Source: Peptostreptococcus sp.
GTDB taxonomy: Bacteria > Bacillota > Clostridia > Peptostreptococcales > Peptostreptococcaceae
Length of the DNA stretch: 34,510 bases
Reading direction: 5' to 3'
Assembly: GCA_020025095.1 (NCBI GenBank)
Contig: JAHHSS010000003.1
Location: forward strand, 1 to 34,510
Shown: one piece after another, positions 33,136-34,510 of the stretch
Layout of the letters: every line of letters begins with the position of its first letter
Position numbering within the stretch: the stretch's first letter is position 1
Notes under the pieces: model-generated
Told to the model about the DNA's origin: nothing
Seen by the model: the letters and a program-made list of their open reading frames with translations, nothing else
The model's database searches: none
Translations under genes and position numbers: made by a program

Positions 33136-34437
33136 ATGAAAAAATATATAATAGAAGATTTTGTAGCATCTAGAAAATTAGCTATAATTGAGGATGGTAT
33201 GCTTGAAAAACTTCTTATAGAAGAAAAAAATAAAGAAATAAGAGTAAAAAATATATATAGAGGAAAGGTAGAAAAAATAATACCTACTATGAATGCTTGT
33301 TTTATAGATATAGGAGAGAAAAAATCGGGGTATTTAAAAATATCTAAAGGCGAGAAAATTCAAGTAGGGGAGAGAGTTCTTGTTCAGGTAATAAAGGAAG
33401 AAAAAGGAGAAAAAAGAGTAAAATTAAGTAGAGAAATAGATTTTTCAGGTAAACATCTTATATATATACCTTCAAATACAAAAATATCATTTTCAAATAA
33501 GATAAAAGATAAAAAAGAAAAAGATAGATTAAAAAAAATGCTTTTAGAAGTTAGCGAAGGAGAAGAAGGATTTATTATAAGAACTGATGCTGTAGGAGCA
33601 AATGCGCAGAATTTCAAAAATGATGTATGCGAACTAAAAGAAAAGTACAAAAAGTTAATGGAAGATTATCACTCTAGTTTTTATCCTCAATTATTGTACA
33701 AGGAAGAGGGATTAGTATTTTCCTATATAAAAGAAAATTTGACCGATGAAGTATCCAATATAATATATGTTGATGGTGAAATGGACAGACCTTTGAGAAA
33801 CTTACTAAAGTCAATTGATATTAAATATCTTGAAATTTTAAAAAGAGAAAAAAATATGGATATTTTTGAGGCGTATGGAGTAAATAATATGCTAAAGAAA
33901 TATATATCTAGGAGTGTAAGATTAAAAAGTGGTGCTTATATTGTAATAGATAAAACTGAAGCTATGACAGTAATAGATGTAAATACAGGAAGTTTTAAAG
34001 GAAAGTCAGAATATGAAGATACAGTGTACAATGTTAATTTAGAAGCAGCAGATGAAATATCTAAACAGATTTCAATGAGAGATATTAGTGGAATAATAAT
34101 AGTGGATTTTATAGATATGCGCTTAAAGAAGCACAAAAGAGAATTGCTAGAAAGATTGAGTTCAAATTTTGAAAAAGATGGAAGGCCGACAAAGCTTCAT
34201 GGATTTACAAAGCTTGGATTAGTTGAAATATCTAGGATGAGAAAGTCTAAGAGTTTTGAGCAATATTTAGATTCTGAAAGTAGAGTTTTAGATATTATAG
34301 AGTCTAAAGTCATATATGAAAAATTCCATTTAGATAAAGATATAATTGATATAAATATTGACATTGATACTTTGGAGAAAATAACTAGGGAACTAAAAGA
34401 AATTGAATTGAAATATAATGTCAAGTTTATTATTTAA
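33136..34437 (+). CDS. rng: Ribonuclease E/G family protein
   Basis: A 433-residue RNase G-type endoribonuclease, acting on rRNA and mRNA 5' monophosphate ends in the family. An S1 RNA-binding domain (about residues 35-105) contains NIYRGKVEKIIPTMNACFID. The RNase H-like catalytic core has AMTVIDVNTGSF (about 275-286) with the first metal-binding Asp and IIVDFIDM (about 319-326) with the second. After GFTKLGLVEISRMRKS, where RNase E/G normally has the CPxC zinc-link, there is no cysteine at all, so the zinc-mediated dimer contact is missing. The C-terminus is short and acidic/basic mixed. The ATG is preceded by GTGGTGG. In many Clostridia rplU follows; here the window ends 73 nt later in AT-rich sequence. 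Confidence 0.93.
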   Translation: MKKYIIEDFVASRKLAIIEDGMLEKLLIEEKNKEIRVKNIYRGKVEKIIPTMNACFIDIGEKKSGYLKISKGEKIQVGERVLVQVIKEEKGEKRVKLSREIDFSGKHLIYIPSNTKISFSNKIKDKKEKDRLKKMLLEVSEGEEGFIIRTDAVGANAQNFKNDVCELKEKYKKLMEDYHSSFYPQLLYKEEGLVFSYIKENLTDEVSNIIYVDGEMDRPLRNLLKSIDIKYLEILKREKNMDIFEAYGVNNMLKKYISRSVRLKSGAYIVIDKTEAMTVIDVNTGSFKGKSEYEDTVYNVNLEAADEISKQISMRDISGIIIVDFIDMRLKKHKRELLERLSSNFEKDGRPTKLHGFTKLGLVEISRMRKSKSFEQYLDSESRVLDIIESKVIYEKFHLDKDIIDINIDIDTLEKITRELKEIELKYNVKFII

Positions 34438-34510
34438 TAGCTAATAATTTATATATTGATTGTTAAAAAAAGTAATAAAAAATTAATCGCTTTATTATAT
34501 AAAGTGTTGA

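Noticed and set aside
1..34510. CRISPR array, prophage, or toxin-antitoxin system
   Set aside because: No regularly spaced repeats, integrase, phage structural genes or paired small toxin/antitoxin genes were seen on either strand.
34438..34510. Start of a ribosomal L21 leader at the right edge
   Set aside because: rplU often follows rng, but the 73 nt present show no recognisable leader motif or gene start.

Overview
The window is low-GC, A-rich DNA from an anaerobic member of the Clostridia, most likely Peptostreptococcaceae. Three things suggest this: a clostridial-order Rnf operon (rnfCDGEAB), the polA-coaE-lytic transglycosylase and radC-mreBCD-PBP2-minC-rodA neighbourhoods, and strong AGGAGG-type ribosome binding sites. 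From memory, this backbone resembles the Clostridioides difficile polA-to-rodA region, with some genes missing and a deoxyribonucleoside block present. No genome was compared, so the family assignment is an inference.

Layout. 1-1700: a LysR regulator (minus), a tRNA-Leu(CAA) (minus) with its own promoter and terminator, and the divergent polA promoter. 1717-5924: polA; then coaE, a membrane-anchored lytic transglycosylase and a small HMA metal-binding protein behind a good promoter. 5925-8126: a long non-coding region with WalR-box-like repeats, then a secreted SH3b x3 / NlpC-P60 cell-wall hydrolase. 8283-9122: an omega-amidase-like nitrilase, separated from a convergent DeoR-type regulator by a 31-bp-arm inverted repeat. 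10357-15519: the deoC, deoB, nupC, deoA (pyrimidine-nucleoside phosphorylase) block. Together the products import deoxyribonucleosides, phosphorolyse them, convert deoxyribose-1-phosphate to the 5-phosphate and cleave it to acetaldehyde plus glyceraldehyde-3-phosphate. 15739-20737: rnfCDGEAB, the ion-pumping ferredoxin:NAD+ oxidoreductase. 20935-21618: radC. 22233-30281: the elongasome set mreB, mreC, mreD, a very large PBP2, a MinC with a long charged tail, and rodA. minD and minE are absent between minC and rodA. 30459-33019: a radical SAM protein (TIGR03960 type) and its DUF2344 partner. 33136-34437: an RNase E/G family enzyme that lacks the usual zinc-link cysteines.

Most unusual signals. 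(1) In both deoB and deoA the Shine-Dalgarno sequence lies too far from the ATG (39 and 21 nt), the gap holds a hairpin, and exactly 9 nt separate the hairpin from the ATG in both. Folding would restore near-normal spacing. (2) The deoC leader contains long-range and local inverted repeats that could be split operators or a structured RNA. (3) MinC has no MinD/MinE in the window and carries an additional charged region of about 230 residues. (4) PBP2 carries two insertions of about 100 residues around the KTG motif. (5) A GC-rich hairpin resembling an isolated IS200/IS605-type end lies after nupC. (6) Several gene ends carry perfect AT-rich inverted repeats.
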